DNA of 64,000 nt, from NCBI RefSeq assembly GCF_020085105.1, contig NC_058051.1, positions 25,081,455-25,145,454 of the forward strand, in the 5' to 3' direction. Position 1 is the first letter of the stretch. The number at the start of each line of letters is the position of its first letter. This document shows, piece after piece, positions 37,790 to 50,289 of this stretch. Source of the stretch: Siniperca chuatsi (lineage: Eukaryota > Chordata > Actinopteri > Centrarchiformes > Sinipercidae). Under the pieces are notes generated by a model that was not told where the DNA came from, did not search any database, and was given only the letters and a program-made list of their open reading frames with translations. Position numbers and translations under genes: made by a program.

Positions 37790-38150
37790 GTGGAAGGTAC
37801 ACATTTACTGCAGTATTGTTTTTAATTGCATTTTTGAGACACTTGAATATTTCCATTTTATGATACTTTATACTTCTACCTCACTCCATTTCATAGGGAA
37901 ATATTGTACTTTTTATGCCACTACATTCATTTGACAGTAGGGATGCACCAATATATTGGCCGAACATCGGCATCAGCCAATATTTGCCTTGTTGAGCTGC
38001 GATCGGCCTATTGGCAAATAGGATGACATTCACCGATGGCAGTGGCCGATGTTTATCTGTCGTGTCGCATCAATTTTGTGCTGGCTAAATTTTGTGTTGG
38101 TTATTGAAGCAGTCATTAAAAAAAAAACAGTGGTTATTAAGAAAAGAACA
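37790..38150. repeat. MITE A fragment followed by a GATGCACC-type hAT-like fragment
   Basis: 37790-37935 is a partial family A copy (TTTTGAGACACTTGAATATT, TTTATACTTCTAC, CATAGGGAAATATTGTAC). It is followed at 37940 by AGGGATGCACCAATATATTG and TCGGCATCAGCCAATATTTG, a widespread teleost hAT-like repeat rich in GGCCGAT words. Neither has an ORF. Confidence 0.55.
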
Positions 38151-38770
38151 TTAAGAAAAACAATTAGCATTCAAAAGGCTGGAGTATAATATTTTAAAAT
38201 CATATTTTAAAACAACTTGAGATTTTAATTTAAAAACTACTCATTTCATTTGTCAGGATAAAAGTATTCAAAATCAGTACATGTGATCAGACAGCAGAGA
38301 CAGTTTGGCAGTTTTGCAGTAGAGCTTTATAGATGAATAATGTACAGTGCAACTCCCTTCTGTCAGGTAAAGAAGACCACCCCTCCTTTTCATACGAGAC
38401 ACAATGTGTGTGTGGTTACATGGCAACCATGCTGAAAGTTTTGGTGAGGTTTTGAGATCTTCATCTCTGAGATTTCAGTACAATGCAGGTGAATGAAATG
38501 ATTCCATATCTGGCCGTACAAAATCAAAATAAGCGAGAAAATGTCTTTGTTTTTTGTTGTTTTGGTGAATTAACCATTTAATTAAGCAAGATACAAGATT
38601 ACAAGATATTTCACAAGTGTAACATTTAAAACCTTAAAACTTCTCATTTTGGAACAACATATAATGGCTAAGTTTAATGCGCCTGATTTTTTTGTTCAAG
38701 GTATGACGGTGGAACCATTTGGGGAGACAGCTTCTTCTTCAAACTTTCTTCAGACTGATCCAGCTGCAGT

Positions 38771-41700
38771 ATGGCTCTGCTTGTCCACATACTGGCCTGT
38801 GCCTTTGGCCTGGGCTCTTGGGTGGCGGTGAACGGACTGTGGGTGGAACTGCCGCTCATCGTCAGCACTCTACCGGAGGGCTGGGAGCTCCCCTCCTACC
38901 TGACAGTCATCATCCAGCTGGCCAACCTGGGGCCTCTGCTGGTCACCCTCATGCACAAACTGTGCCCGGGTCGTCTAAAAGAGCATGTTGCAATTTACTC
39001 CATCCTCTCCATTGGTATCCTCTCCTGCATCCTGCTCGCCTTCTTCTGGGACAAAACGACGATAGTGGCCGGGGTGCCACATAGCACTGCCTTCTTCATC
39101 ATCACCTTCTTTCTCTCTCTTGTGGACTGTACTTCCTCAGTCACCTTCCTGCCTTTCATGATGCAGCTTCCAGCAAAATACATCACCACATTCTTTATTG
39201 GAGAAGGGCTAAGTGGTTTCATTCCCGGCATAGTAGCTCTGGCACAAGGGGTGGGCATCGCCAAATGTGTCAACTCCTCTCACACTGCAGGAAACCACAC
39301 AGGCGGGAACATGTGGTCATTACATACAGAGTATCTTCCTCCAAACTTTTCCACCGAGGTGTTTTTCTTCTTCCTAGCGGCCATGATGTGCATAAGCCTG
39401 GTCGCTTTTGTTGCACTGAACAGGCTTCCTCGGACATACGAGCTGTCCACCGAAAACCTCGTGCCAGACACTGCGGCATCTGTCAGCTCCGGCCTGGAGA
39501 ACCCTGGAGCGGAGACTGATGGAGAGGGTGTGAAATGTCAGGGTGAGGGGGCAACCCAGAGCAGGCTTCTGCTAGCCAGCCCAAAACACTCTGTGTACCA
39601 GCTGACCTTCACCTACTTTATGGTGGTGTGGGTTAATGCTGCAACCAACGGCCTGCTGCCCTCTGTGCAGACGTACTCCTGTATGCCCTACGGGAACCTG
39701 GCCTATCACCTCTCTGCTGCTCTGTCGTCAGTGGCCAACCCACTGGCTGCCACCATTGCAATGTTCTTCCAAAACAGGTAAAAATTATTGTTGTATAGAC
39801 GGTGTAGTCCCTCATTCGTCCAGGAGTGTTCTATCGTAGAAAAGGTTTCAGTCGTAGTCATCTGGACACTTTTCAGAATCAAGACGTTTCGGCTCCCATC
39901 CGGAAGTCATTCTCAATTGTGAAAAATGGACCGGGAACTCAGAAATTTAAGCTACTCTGTGTTACTTAAGCCCTGCCCTCAGGAAGGAGTGTACCGGAGT
40001 ATCTATTGTATCGATTTAGATTTTTCATTAAAGGATAGGTTCACAAAATCCACAGTCCTCGTTCTATGCAAAAATATATTTCAAAGTTTATCTGAAGCTA
40101 ATACAGAGCCGAAGTGAAACCAGAACTTCCGGGTTCTGATCCAGATGTAAGAAAACCTCATTTCGAATCCCACTGACATTTGTAACTACATTAATAACTA
40201 AAAGACAGGGATGGTAGTTTTTTGAAAAATGATCTAATATTGTTGTTTATTTAATATTTCTGTTTTCAGCTGCATTTAACAAACACGATTTTCCATAAGC
40301 CCTAGACCTTCGCCGGTGACAGGTCACAGCTCAACATCAGAAGCAACTCCATGAGCGAGTCGTTGGGTCGCGGCCAGTTCATGTAATAACAGCAGGACAG
40401 AGAGGACAGAACACTTTAAAAGTTTTTAGACAGCAGTGATTACAGCTAAAAAAATAGAAAAATGACTTTAGAAGAGAGTTTTAGTGAGTTTTATGGATAT
40501 GGACGAAACCAAGTACCTGTGGCTTGCAGTTTATTCTGTGCTCACAAAGTAATCATTGTTTAACTTTGTTAAAATCATTAAGGTTTCAATTAAGTGCTGT
40601 ACCTGAGCTGATTTGTTTTAGAATATAGAAAGTAAACTTCAGGAACATGCTTCATTTTTTCAGAAAGGCAGACGGCAGAAATGCTGGATGAAAGATTGCA
40701 TTGAGTTACAGAAGCTAGAGGAACAGAGGCTAGTCCGGACACGCCGTCATGACTTCAGCTTTCTATATGAGGCTTCAGCAGTTTGGAAGGCAACACAGAA
40801 ACAGACAAGGAAACAGAAAGAGGGAACTACAATGAAAAGACTTTGGAAGATATCCACTTTCTTTGACTAATTCAGACTGCTGAAGTCTCATATTAACTTC
40901 AGATAAACTATATTTTTTCACAGAACAACAGATGAGAACACATGTGGATTTTGTCCCCCATCACATACATTGGAAGATCATTAGAAAAGCATCTCTTAAT
41001 GGCCAGTATGAAATGGAGGAATGATAACAGCACACAAAACCTGTTACATTGTTCATACAGGCACCTGACTTCAGTTTAAAATTGTGAACCTATCCATTGC
41101 TTAATAAAGGGCTTGGGCACATAGTTTATGTGGGGTAATAAAAGTCAATCAAACTATACTTTTTAAAGAGAAGCTGTCTTTTATCTCTAAATGGTTTCTT
41201 AGAAATATGGAAACTACTGCTGATAACAAACCTCTTTTGTTTTCAGGTCACTGGTCTTTCTTGGCGTGCTGACAGTGTTGGGGACAGGATTTGGTAGCTA
41301 TAACATGGCTATGGCAGCTCTGAGTCCATGTCCTTTGCTTCGAGGGTCTGTGGTGGGAGAGATGATCATTGTAAGTGAAGCACAAACATATTGTGTAAGA
41401 GACATGTGGCATAGAAAGACACAGGAAACATTTCTCAGTGGCTTTATCATGGAAATGTGTGTGGCAAAGTTCAACTCCTCCTTTACAAAAGACCTGAGCA
41501 ACTCTGCTTACTCACATAACTGATGATGAGGTAACATATTTGTGTGTAGCTGAGGTATCAACATTTGAAATAGATGATGCGTGAAATCCTGATTTGTTTT
41601 TCAGACACAAACTATGTTAAACATTTCCCAGATTTTCATTTGAACAAGTCCACTTTGTTATTTTGCCCTCACCAGGTGCTCTCATGGCTCTTCTTCACTG

Positions 41701-41888
41701 GAACGCTGACTTATGTCAAAGTAATGGTGGGTGTCATCCTGAGAGACCGGAGTCACAACGCCCTGGTCTGGTGTGGCGCTGCAGCACAGATGGGCTCACT
41801 AGTTGGCTCGGTCACCATGTTCCCGCTGGTTAATGTCTACCGACTGTTTCAGTCAGGAGACTATTGCAACACTAAATGTCCTTTATGA
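38771..41888 (+). CDS. slc52a3: Riboflavin transporter RFVT3, three coding exons
   Basis: Plasma-membrane carrier that takes up riboflavin (vitamin B2). Coding exons: 38771-39777, 41247-41370, 41676-41888; GT-AG borders, phases agree, 1344 bases (447 aa plus stop; human RFVT3 is 469). The ATG at 38771 opens [20 protein letters not shown]. Family blocks follow: [60 protein letters not shown] loop holds three N-glycosylation sequons (NSS, NHT, NFS). A hydrophilic cytoplasmic stretch separates this from [18 protein letters not shown]. Exon 2 has [20 protein letters not shown] and PCPLLRG; exon 3 has [12 protein letters not shown] and [20 protein letters not shown], ending KCPL. About 11 membrane segments are visible. 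The N-terminal block fits RFVT3 better than RFVT1/2, but subtype assignment in fish needs a tree. A non-coding 5' exon is likely but not placed. Confidence 0.95.
39800..40010 (+). repeat. Common fish repeat in slc52a3 intron 1
   Basis: Contains AATCAAGACGTTTCGGCTCC and ATCCGGAAGTCATTCTCAATTG, words I recall from a very frequent teleost interspersed repeat. Boundaries are approximate and there is no coding content. Confidence 0.45.
40033..41095. mobile_element. Non-autonomous DNA element D in slc52a3 intron 1
   Basis: The 1063-bp block starts GGATAGGTTCACAAAAT and ends AAATTGTGAACCTATCC, so its termini are inverted repeats of about 16 bp. No transposase can be read inside; the 60-codon ORF at 40688-40870 has no known domain. 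It fills most of the first coding intron. A target duplication is not clear. Confidence 0.6.
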
Positions 41889-41941
41889 CAGTTAATCTGA
41901 GAACCACAGTACTGAGGAGGCTGGAGACACTCTCAGTTAAA

Positions 41942-42322
41942 GGAATAGTTTGACATTTTGGGAAATATGAGTTACTGAGTTCCTTGATGAAAAGATCAGT
42001 ACCACTGTCACATCTGTGTGTTAAGTACGGTACTAGAGGTGTGAGTCAATTAGCTTAATTTAGCATAAAGACTGGAAGCAGGGGTATAGATAAAACATGT
42101 TAATTAGTGAGATTTAGAGGTGCTAGTAAGCAGATTTGTTTTACTTTGGACAGAGCCAGGCTGCCTGCTTCTGGTCTTTATGCTAAGCTAAGCTAACTGG
42201 CTGCTGGCTCTAGCTTCATATTTAGCTATTTATTCATATACAGATACGAGAGTGGTATCAATCTTCTCACCTAACTCTTGGGAAGACAGCAAATAAGCGT
42301 ATTTCAAAAAATGTAGAACTCC
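41942..42322. mobile_element. MITE family C, copy 2, in slc52a3 3' UTR
   Basis: A 381-bp element opens GGAATAGTTTGACATTTTGG and closes with an inverted, more diverged arm (AAAAAATGTAGAACTCC). Inside, TTTAGCATAAAGACTGGAAG (about 42060) and the facing CTTCTGGTCTTTATGCTAAG (about 42168-42188) form a second inverted repeat. It starts 53 bases after the slc52a3 stop, so it is probably transcribed. Confidence 0.65.
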
Positions 42323-42513
42323 TTTGAGGTTCTTCTGTAGGACTAAGAGTCTGCCATCCTTCAACCTTTTGTTAAAGAAGTGATGTTTTGCATTTATTTT
42401 CTTTCTTTTGCAGCTTTGTGATTTTTAAACCATGTTTGCACTTAACTGTATCAATGTTTGTGTCCAAGTCATTTAATACACTATGATAGGAAAAGCTATT
42501 AACTTGTATAGAT

Positions 42514-42519
42514 ATTAAA
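42514..42519 (+). other. slc52a3: Candidate slc52a3 polyadenylation signal
   Basis: ATTAAA, the main AATAAA variant, lies about 625 bases after the stop codon and past the MITE. It is the best local candidate, with no transcript evidence. Confidence 0.4.
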
Positions 42520-42624
42520 TATAAGAACTTCAACACTGGGACGCAGCTCTTTTCTTCATTCTCTTACTGTAGTTTCTTGCCAAAAACTGCTTTACACCAA
42601 TCATGAAACTGTCAGCTTGTTTTC

Positions 42625-42638
42625 CCACTAGATGGCGC
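42625..42638 (+). promoter_or_regulatory. CTCF-core-like motif
   Basis: CCACTAGATGGCGC fits the degenerate CTCF core CCASYAGRKGGCRS at all 14 positions. It lies just past the inferred end of slc52a3, at the border of the gene-poor 20-kb stretch. A single motif match is weak evidence of binding. Confidence 0.35.
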
Positions 42639-43141
42639 AAGCACTCTTCTATATATTAAAACCTGTCACTTCACATTCTGCAGGCACCCAGTGACCACAA
42701 ATCCTTGAAATACATTTATACTGTGTAAATGAAAAAAACAAGGAGTTAAAATTGATTTTACACATGAGCTAAAGATTTAATGCTGACATTTATATACATA
42801 TTATACGGGATGTTTCCCTTTAAATTTAAACATGCATATATAAAATGAAAAACTAATAAAAACAGGTTGTTGATGCATTTTATTGCTGTGAATATGACAG
42901 AGAGACAATCAGGACATAGACAGCTACATATAGTATTATACTAGCAGCTCCAGCTCAGGAACAATCAGTGGGAAGTAATGTAGATGTCCAGGTCTTGTGA
43001 AATAATATACAGTAAGTGGACAACATAACACAGCACAGCATCAGTCCTGCAGTAAATATTAACTTTATAAAGCTTAAATAGATCAGTTCATGTTGAATTG
43101 TTGTTTTTTTGGACTGCATTTATTGTGTTGTTAGTCGTATC

Positions 43142-43900
43142 TAGTGGTGGAAAGTAACTAAGTAGATTTACTCAAGAACTGTACTTAAGTACAACTTTGA
43201 GGTACTTGTACGTGAGTATTTCCATTTTATTACTTACTTTACACTTCTACTCCACTGCATTTCAGAGGGAAATATTGTACTTTTTACTCCACTACATTGA
43301 CATAAAAAAACATATGATGAGCTTATAAAATACAACACATTATTAAGATTAAACCAGTGATTCTCAACCATTTGGCTCACAAAAGGTGTTTGGTTTGGGC
43401 CCTTTGCCACGTTTAAGATTTTTAAGTGCTGAGGTCTTAAGAGGGAAAATTAGAATAGAGAAAAAGTCCCAAAAATTAAAACTGATTTTTGCAGAAGAAC
43501 TTTATTTTTTCTCCTTTTCTCTCTCATTAATCATTTCATGACCCCTCGAATTTATCTTGTGACCCTTTGGAGGGGGCCGACCCCTAGGCTGGAACCAGCT
43601 GGACAAAACTACCTGACTGTGTCTAAAGAAGAAAGAACAAACACCACCTCCACGAGCTACAACAGGAAAATGCTGCTTACACATGTTGTTGCATCAGTTT
43701 TAAAAGCAATGTATCAATACATCAGTCACAGGTGACATTTTTCTGCAGAGCGAGTACTTTTACTTTTGATACTTTAAGTATAATTTGCTGATGATACTGA
43801 TTTTGAATGCAGATCTTATGCTTGTAATGGAGTATTACATTACATTGTTGTATTGGTATTTTGCCTTGAGTAAAGGATCAGAGTACTTCTGCCACCACTG
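43142..43900 (+). mobile_element. hAT-like MITE family A, copy 2
   Basis: The most complete copy: it starts TAGTGGTGGAAAGTAACTAA and ends GAGTACTTCTGCCACCACTG, inverted termini of about 10 bp. The body has TTAAGTACAACTTTGAGG, TTCTACTCCACTGCATTTC, a CGAGTACTTTTACTTTTGAT segment and GTAAAGGATCAGAGTAC. The flanking octamers GTCGTATC and GGTGTACC agree at 5 of 8. It carries the same nested insertion as copy 1. Confidence 0.7.
43355..43601 (+). mobile_element. Short hAT-like element nested in MITE A copy 2
   Basis: A 247-bp insert begins CAGTGATTCTCAACC and ends with a degraded GGCTGGAACCAGCTG. The flanks are GATTAAAC (43347-43354) and GACAAAAC (43602-43609). The position within MITE A and the flank are the same as at 6084-6318. 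The interior shares TTAATCAT and ATGACCCCTCGAATTTATCTT near the right end. Confidence 0.7.
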
Positions 43901-46900
43901 GGTGTACCTAATATTTTGTCACCACCCCTGAAAACTGACCATTATATAGTCCAGTAGATAGTTTCATTTTTAATTAAAATGACCATTATAAGCTTCATAA
44001 AGGTAATATTTATTACGGGCCACGCCAATGTTATAGTCCACTTATTGTAATTTATTGTTCACGCAATGCATGTGTGAGTCTTGCAATACTGCTTTTCAAA
44101 TACAGACTGAAATTCTCTCAGCAATAAACCACCAACAGATTAATAAATCACCAACTAGTCATGGAAATGGTGAGAAACAAAAAGAAAGAGAAGATAAACC
44201 AGACAGACAATGGTCTGATAATATGTCTGGTCCACGCCTCCATCATCCCTATCAAAGATGCTGCTGCACATCCTCTGAGGAGGACGGAGGGACGCTGGTC
44301 ATCCATGGGAACCGGAGAGTGGTTTCCCATCAGCAGCTGTTCCTCCTCTCTGCCCCCTTGCCCTTCAGAAGGAGAGCAAGAGGTTCCCCAGCCCGGAGGA
44401 GGAGGGGTCTAATTACTGATGCTCAGCGGGGGCCGATGGCTGTTGCTCCTGCCGCTGGTCACTTGGGAGCTTCCCTGACCTCAACTGAGTAAAAACAAAA
44501 AGATAAGGAAGGGAAAATGGGGCCACAATTAGCCCTATGTAGCCTCCAGGGCCCCAGATCAGCGGAGGAGAAGCACAGATGGGACTTTCTCACTTGGATT
44601 TGTTGAATCTACATTGCAGTATTGTGTAAGCTGTACAGAAATCACTGCAGTCAGTTGTTGATGCAGATTTGAAGGATGAGTTGGAACGAAATCTTAATCA
44701 AACATTACATACAATACAATCCGATTTATTATTTTTGTGGTCATAAACCTGGAGCGTTCACCTGAAGACTGCACGTAAATGCTGCTCTCCTGTTGTTAAC
44801 ATGACCTTGAGTATTTATATGTAATCAAAAGGATTTTCTTTAAGCTTCATTAGCTAAATTCCTTGATTGGCTCAGGGCTTTTGTGTCAAGACATAACAAA
44901 GCAAAGAAAAGTGTATCATTTTCCTGCGAGTGTCAGATGGTCCCATCGCTCCTCCAGCTGGTCAGGAGGGGCTGTGGCCACCTGGATGCTGTGTCCCGGT
45001 CCTGTGAGATCCTGCAGTCTCCTCTGCCATGTGAAGACTGCACTTACTACGCCACTGAGAGGTCCATCTGCTCAGAACGACACCTCCCAAAGAGTCCCCC
45101 CCCCCCCAAACACCATCACCACAGCTCCCCCACAGCTCCCCTCCCTCCAGCCACTGAGCCTCTCAGCTAAATGAGCAGCGTGTCAAATGGAAAGGAGGAT
45201 TTACCCTTCCTTTAACTGGATAAGAGAATGAATTCACAGCACCCTGATGCAATGAATGAATGAACCCACCTGCACTGCTGCTGAATCGACAGATATGTCA
45301 CCTGTATCTGACTTTGCACGATCTTCTCGTTCTGAGGCACGAATGCAGGGTTCACTGGGTAGTGTGTTAACGTTTGATGCAATGCAAAAGCACAGCACAC
45401 AAAAGGAATGTTTCTTTCGATGACAAAAATAACAAAACAATGCTTGGAAAGTGTGGAAATTTGCTTGGGTGAGCCCGCAGGATGACAGATTTTGGCAGCT
45501 GATGTTCAGGTGAACAGCTTGTGAGTAAACCAATTGCTGATGCAGCTCAGACAGCCTCTCTCCCATCAATTTCCACGCACACACCATTTAATAAATGCTG
45601 TCCATTTGTTTGAAATTGGATGTGACAGCCCTATGTCATTTCACTATAGTGTCTCTGAGCAGACAGTGATGCACACAGGCCCACTCCTCGTTTTCTATCA
45701 GCAGGTATTGATGTTGCTTTAATGAAGTGCCTCGCGCTCCACCCTAGGAAGAGACAAGTCTGTCAGCATATGTAAATGCTTCCTGCCTGTCATTGTTGTG
45801 GAGGGTTCAGCATGGGTCAGCATAGATTCCCCCTCTGGGAAGCCTTTGTTCTGGGGCCTGACTGTGCCACATGAGGGGACCAATTACAGAGCCACACAGC
45901 AGGACGGGGGTGCTAACTTGTTACCCTGCTGTAGTGAGCTAATTATTACCTCCACTCTGGGTAGCAGAGAGCCAGTGCATCGTGGATGGGTAACAAAAGT
46001 GAGCTTGTCTGTATGCACGTAGCATCTACATAAATGGTTTATGTTTCCAGTATTTGATAAGACATTTCGCTTCAGTGAATTGGTTTATTTTGAAGGCACC
46101 ATTATCACAGTTTGGGAAAAGGTCATCCTAATTTTCCAGCCATAAATAGCTACTGAACTACTTAAATCCCAGCAAAGCTGCAATTTACAGGCTACAGACT
46201 GCCAACCACATAACCTTGATGTGTGAAGAAATGATTTATGAAAATGCATCCTGCTCTCCCTGTCCCGAGTGAGACCTGGCTGGACACACTTTGTGTTGAC
46301 ACAAAGCCCATACGGCAGACACTCGCTAAATTATCATTCATATCATAACATCTCAATGGGCCTTTGTTCCCGGTTCCTGATGAGATATTGGCAGTCTGTT
46401 TCTCATCATGGAGTGCAAGAGATTTGCCAGGTTTTCGCCGAGCAGCAAAATGTTTCAGCTGATGTGCAGAACGATGCTTTACGTTAAAGCCAGTGAGAGG
46501 AGATGTAAGTCAGGTATAGTAAGAATGAGCAGGTCAACCTAAATGTGTAAACACACCTGAGCAGAAGCTGCATTATCGGAAGTGTTTTGGAAGGTAAAAT
46601 AAAGGGCTTATTTTTAGAACATACCAAACACACCTCTTGATGCATATAGATGCCCTTCCCTTCTTGCTATTAGCCCCCTCCCCATATATACAGACCATTC
46701 ATCTCCTTCTCCCCACCCCCAGTGACCAGTCTAGCCCAGCTGCTAGGGGCTACCAGTCTCCCTCATGTGTGGGGCCAGTCAAGTGGAAAATGGCTGCTAC
46801 CGAGAGAGCCCACTTTAGAGAGCCATCATCCTTTGAAGGGGCATGATGGCCTTTGACAGCCACAGTGTTAACATGGAGCCCACACGAACACAGCACTGCT

Positions 46901-49620
46901 ATTATCATGTTTACTAAAGCAAGAGGAGAAGAGAGGGGATCAAGGGGAGACCCTGTTGGTGGATGTTTGAATCCAGGGGTGGCGGGGTGCTCGTCTGAGC
47001 CACGCCGCAGTGGCATTGTGGGGAAACATGACACGGGCAGGTGGAGATTGTATTTCAACACGTCAGTCCAGCTTTTAGTGAACAGGTCATTCAGTGTGTG
47101 TCGCGGTGATGTGTTTTTGTTTGTCTCGTGCTTTCTTATCTTGGTACAGTGTGATTACTATTCAAACATTCACCTGTTTCAGTCAGTTATGGCAGGTAAC
47201 ATAACTGCTGCACTTAAAGTTTTTCTCAGTTGCTTTGGCACAAACTTCTAATGAAAATCATGATTCTCAAAAACGCCGTGTGATTTTCTCACCACCATTT
47301 ATGCATTTCTTGTTGTTCTCACACAGCAGTCAAATGTCTAAAATGATCCAAAAGTTTGTGTGCAAAAAGGCAAATATCTGATCAGATGGTGTGACCAGAT
47401 AGAGAGGAGTGTTTGGATATTGGATAGCCAATGAGTGTGTTTGGAGGGAATTTATTTTGATTTTGATTTCTAAATTCCTTATTTACATTAATTTGTTGTT
47501 TTGAGACTTTCATGTTTCTATTCCCTGTTGCTTTACATTAGTGGTACATAAAAGGTACTTAATATGAATAGAAACCTGTGAATAAACTGTTCAAACTAGT
47601 GTTTGTGTATGACAGGAGTTAATTCAGTCATCTTTAGAGGATATTTAACTGTATTATTTGGTCACTGTATTTAAATCTCAATGAGAATTGACATAAAGAG
47701 ACACAATTTTAGTGTCTCCTGTCTGACACAACACAGACATATCATCAAGTTAATATGCTGAACTTGTTAGCAAAGAGTTGCTTATTTGCACATCCAGCAG
47801 TTACAGAGCAACATTATCATTAATTTGGAGTCGTATTTGTGTCCACATGATTAATGTAAGTCAAATATTCACTCTCTCTTAGCTCTATTTTTGGTCTCTA
47901 CCAACTCCTGAGGGAAATATCTGGCTCTTTAGCTGCTAAATGCTCCACTGTGTTCACCAGCTAGTTGCTAACTGTGTCTTTCTGCTGTTTGTTGCTGAGC
48001 AGGTAGTGTACAGTGGGTTTTTTAGCTGAAAACAACACTATGATGAGAGAGGTGAGAATGAACCAAAACAGTAGTTGTGGCTGAACAGATAAAGAATGAG
48101 CTGAAATTATTATTATAAAACCATTGATTATAGCCGCTTATGGCGATTATGTTATTTTGGTGGCTGTGTTGAACTTGTTGATTTATTTACTTTTGACTTG
48201 AGTTAAATGAGTTAAATGTTTTGAGGCAGTGACAGCCTTTTGCAGGACAAATGAAAAATTATGTGGTGTTTGCTCTTAGTAATACACAGTACAGTAATAT
48301 GCTCATTAGCTGATGCAGTGTGGTCTAATCCACCTTTGACCTTATGCAATGTGTGCAGCCCAATTTATGGATGCAGGTTGGATCAGCAGCAGATAAAAGC
48401 TGACATCGTTTCATCCGGCCCTACTCTCGCTGGCTCGACTCCAACACTGTCTGACTGCTGATCTATGGCTGTAACTCGACCAAGCCGCTCTCACAGCTCC
48501 GGCACATGCTGCTAGAGGACACACGTGGAGCTCAGAATGAGCAACAGTGATTTTAACTGCAACAAATGGTCGAGTTATGTCATTATCCAGATTTTTGGTA
48601 AAGGGATCATTACCTGCCACAGATGCCACTGTTGTTTTGTGTCTCCATTTGTCCTGAGGCTAGTATAACCCCGATACTTGAAAAGAGCAGGAGGTGCCTT
48701 TGTGTAGATGCACACCTGATCTTAGCAATCAATTGGCAGCTCTACCCTCACTCAAGTCACTCAGGCTCTGCCTCAAGGCCGTCCATCTGTTGCTGCAAGG
48801 ATGTGTGGCTATGGGTGAATGTGCTTGCGTACAGGTCGGCATCTATCTGTCTGCACGTGTGTGTCGGGAGTGGGAGGTTGCAGAAAATATGATTTGTGGT
48901 TTTGCCCCCTTTCACACCTATGCTCCCAGAGGTGTAGCTCTCTCACTCTCTCTGTAGTCATGAAACTGATATTTAGAGCGAAAAGAGGTGACAAAAAAAT
49001 GTGGCAAGATGCTCAGTGTGCAATTAGTAGAAACAGAGGTAGAATTAGAGAGCTGGGAGGAAACACTTAGATCTATACATTCTGATCCTTTATCTTCCCT
49101 ATAACCAGATATAAAGATATACATGAAGTGAAGAAATCAGAGGTAAAAAGGACAAAGAGATGCAATCTTTCTAACATACTGTAACAACAGATTTTTATTT
49201 CCTGCTGAGTCTGCATTATACTGCTGTTCATGAACACCTTATCTTCTCTGGGAAGATTAGAAAAGGCTTTTGATGGTGGTGTTGAATGCCTTCAGCTTTA
49301 AATACTCCTGTGTATGTGTGGAAATGCCTATACTTTTTACCCAAAGTGTCTTATTTCAGTGAAATCAATGAGAAAAGCAACGCAGAAGAACAATGTAAAC
49401 GATCATGACAGAAAGACTTTGTGTCCTTGAACACACAGGATTTTAAACGGTGTTTTGTCTCGTCCACAAAGCACTCGGCCTGTCCATCGCTCAGTCTGAA
49501 ACATAACAGTGAGAGGAGGCGAGAAGGGTGAAAAAGCATCCATAGCTTATAATTTACGCACATGCTCACCTCTGGGGACAATGATACCGTTTGATACTTT
49601 ACTTTTACTTCACTTTAATG
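43901..49620. other. Gene-poor stretch, no gene supported
   Basis: The longest ORFs (44055-44492, 44863-45174, 46853-47251) show no domain, no splice-flanked continuation and no resemblance to proteins I know. 44240-45170 and 45720-46000 are GC-richer and repeat-free, which would suit conserved non-coding DNA or a non-coding transcript, but nothing in the sequence proves it. A poly-C run lies at about 45096-45107. Confidence 0.5.
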
Positions 49621-49894
49621 TCTCTTCAAGGGAAACTTGTTTTGTATTGAAATACAAGATATGCAGTATGTAATAAGGGACTGTTCAAAAATTCTTAGGG
49701 AGGGAGGGGGTCACAATAGGGGGAGGGTTATGTTTTTATTTGCTGACGAGGGCAGTCTAGGGGAGGGCTGTTTAGATTTTTCTCATCCCAGATTTATGTT
49801 TATTTTAATCATTCATCTTTCATTCTTACCTTTATTGTTAAATTCATTATTTGAAATCCAGAACAACAAAAATTGCCAGGCTTGAAGCAACAGT

Positions 49895-50010
49895 ACGCTT
49901 CTTCAGAGCTGCTTGTCGGATGGTCAAACACCTTCAGAAACCCCCTTCCCCCACACCTTTCTGATGTTGGATTAGGGGGGGCTGTGTCCGACCATTTCTG
50001 TAACTTTTCC
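49895..50010. repeat. Dispersed repeat family G, copy 2
   Basis: Resembles 19107-19205 (GCTTGTCGGATGGTCAAACA, then a C-rich run and GATTAGGGGGGGCTGTG). It sits in a larger G- and C-rich stretch (49690-50290) that may all belong to one element. No ORF. Confidence 0.4.
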
Positions 50011-50289
50011 AAAACCGACAATCCAACATTCACACCCACTTCATGCAGTGATTGGTCAGCCTCTCTCTCAAGCTTTCTTTTTCATTATTGACACAACTAT
50101 TTCTGACATTTTTCATGTTTACAACTAAATGCAATGCTATGAATGTCTTCCAGGAGAGACGGGCTGAAAATGTGCGCTGTTATCCCCATATTTTAACAAT
50201 TATCATATCTCCCCCTTTCCTACCACGGCAGACTTTTCACCCCGTCATTTGGCCCAGGTATATTTCCTATGTGGTCGGATAAAACTTTG

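Noticed and set aside
38674-39519. Several overlapping ORFs around slc52a3
   Set aside because: Other-frame shadows of the real transporter exon.
40688-40870. 60-codon ORF in the slc52a3 intron
   Set aside because: It is inside the inverted-ended element D, has no splice support and no known domain.
44055-44492. 145-codon ORF in the gene-poor region
   Set aside because: Low-complexity Arg/Pro-rich end, no homologous domain and no flanking exons; most likely chance in a GC-richer patch.
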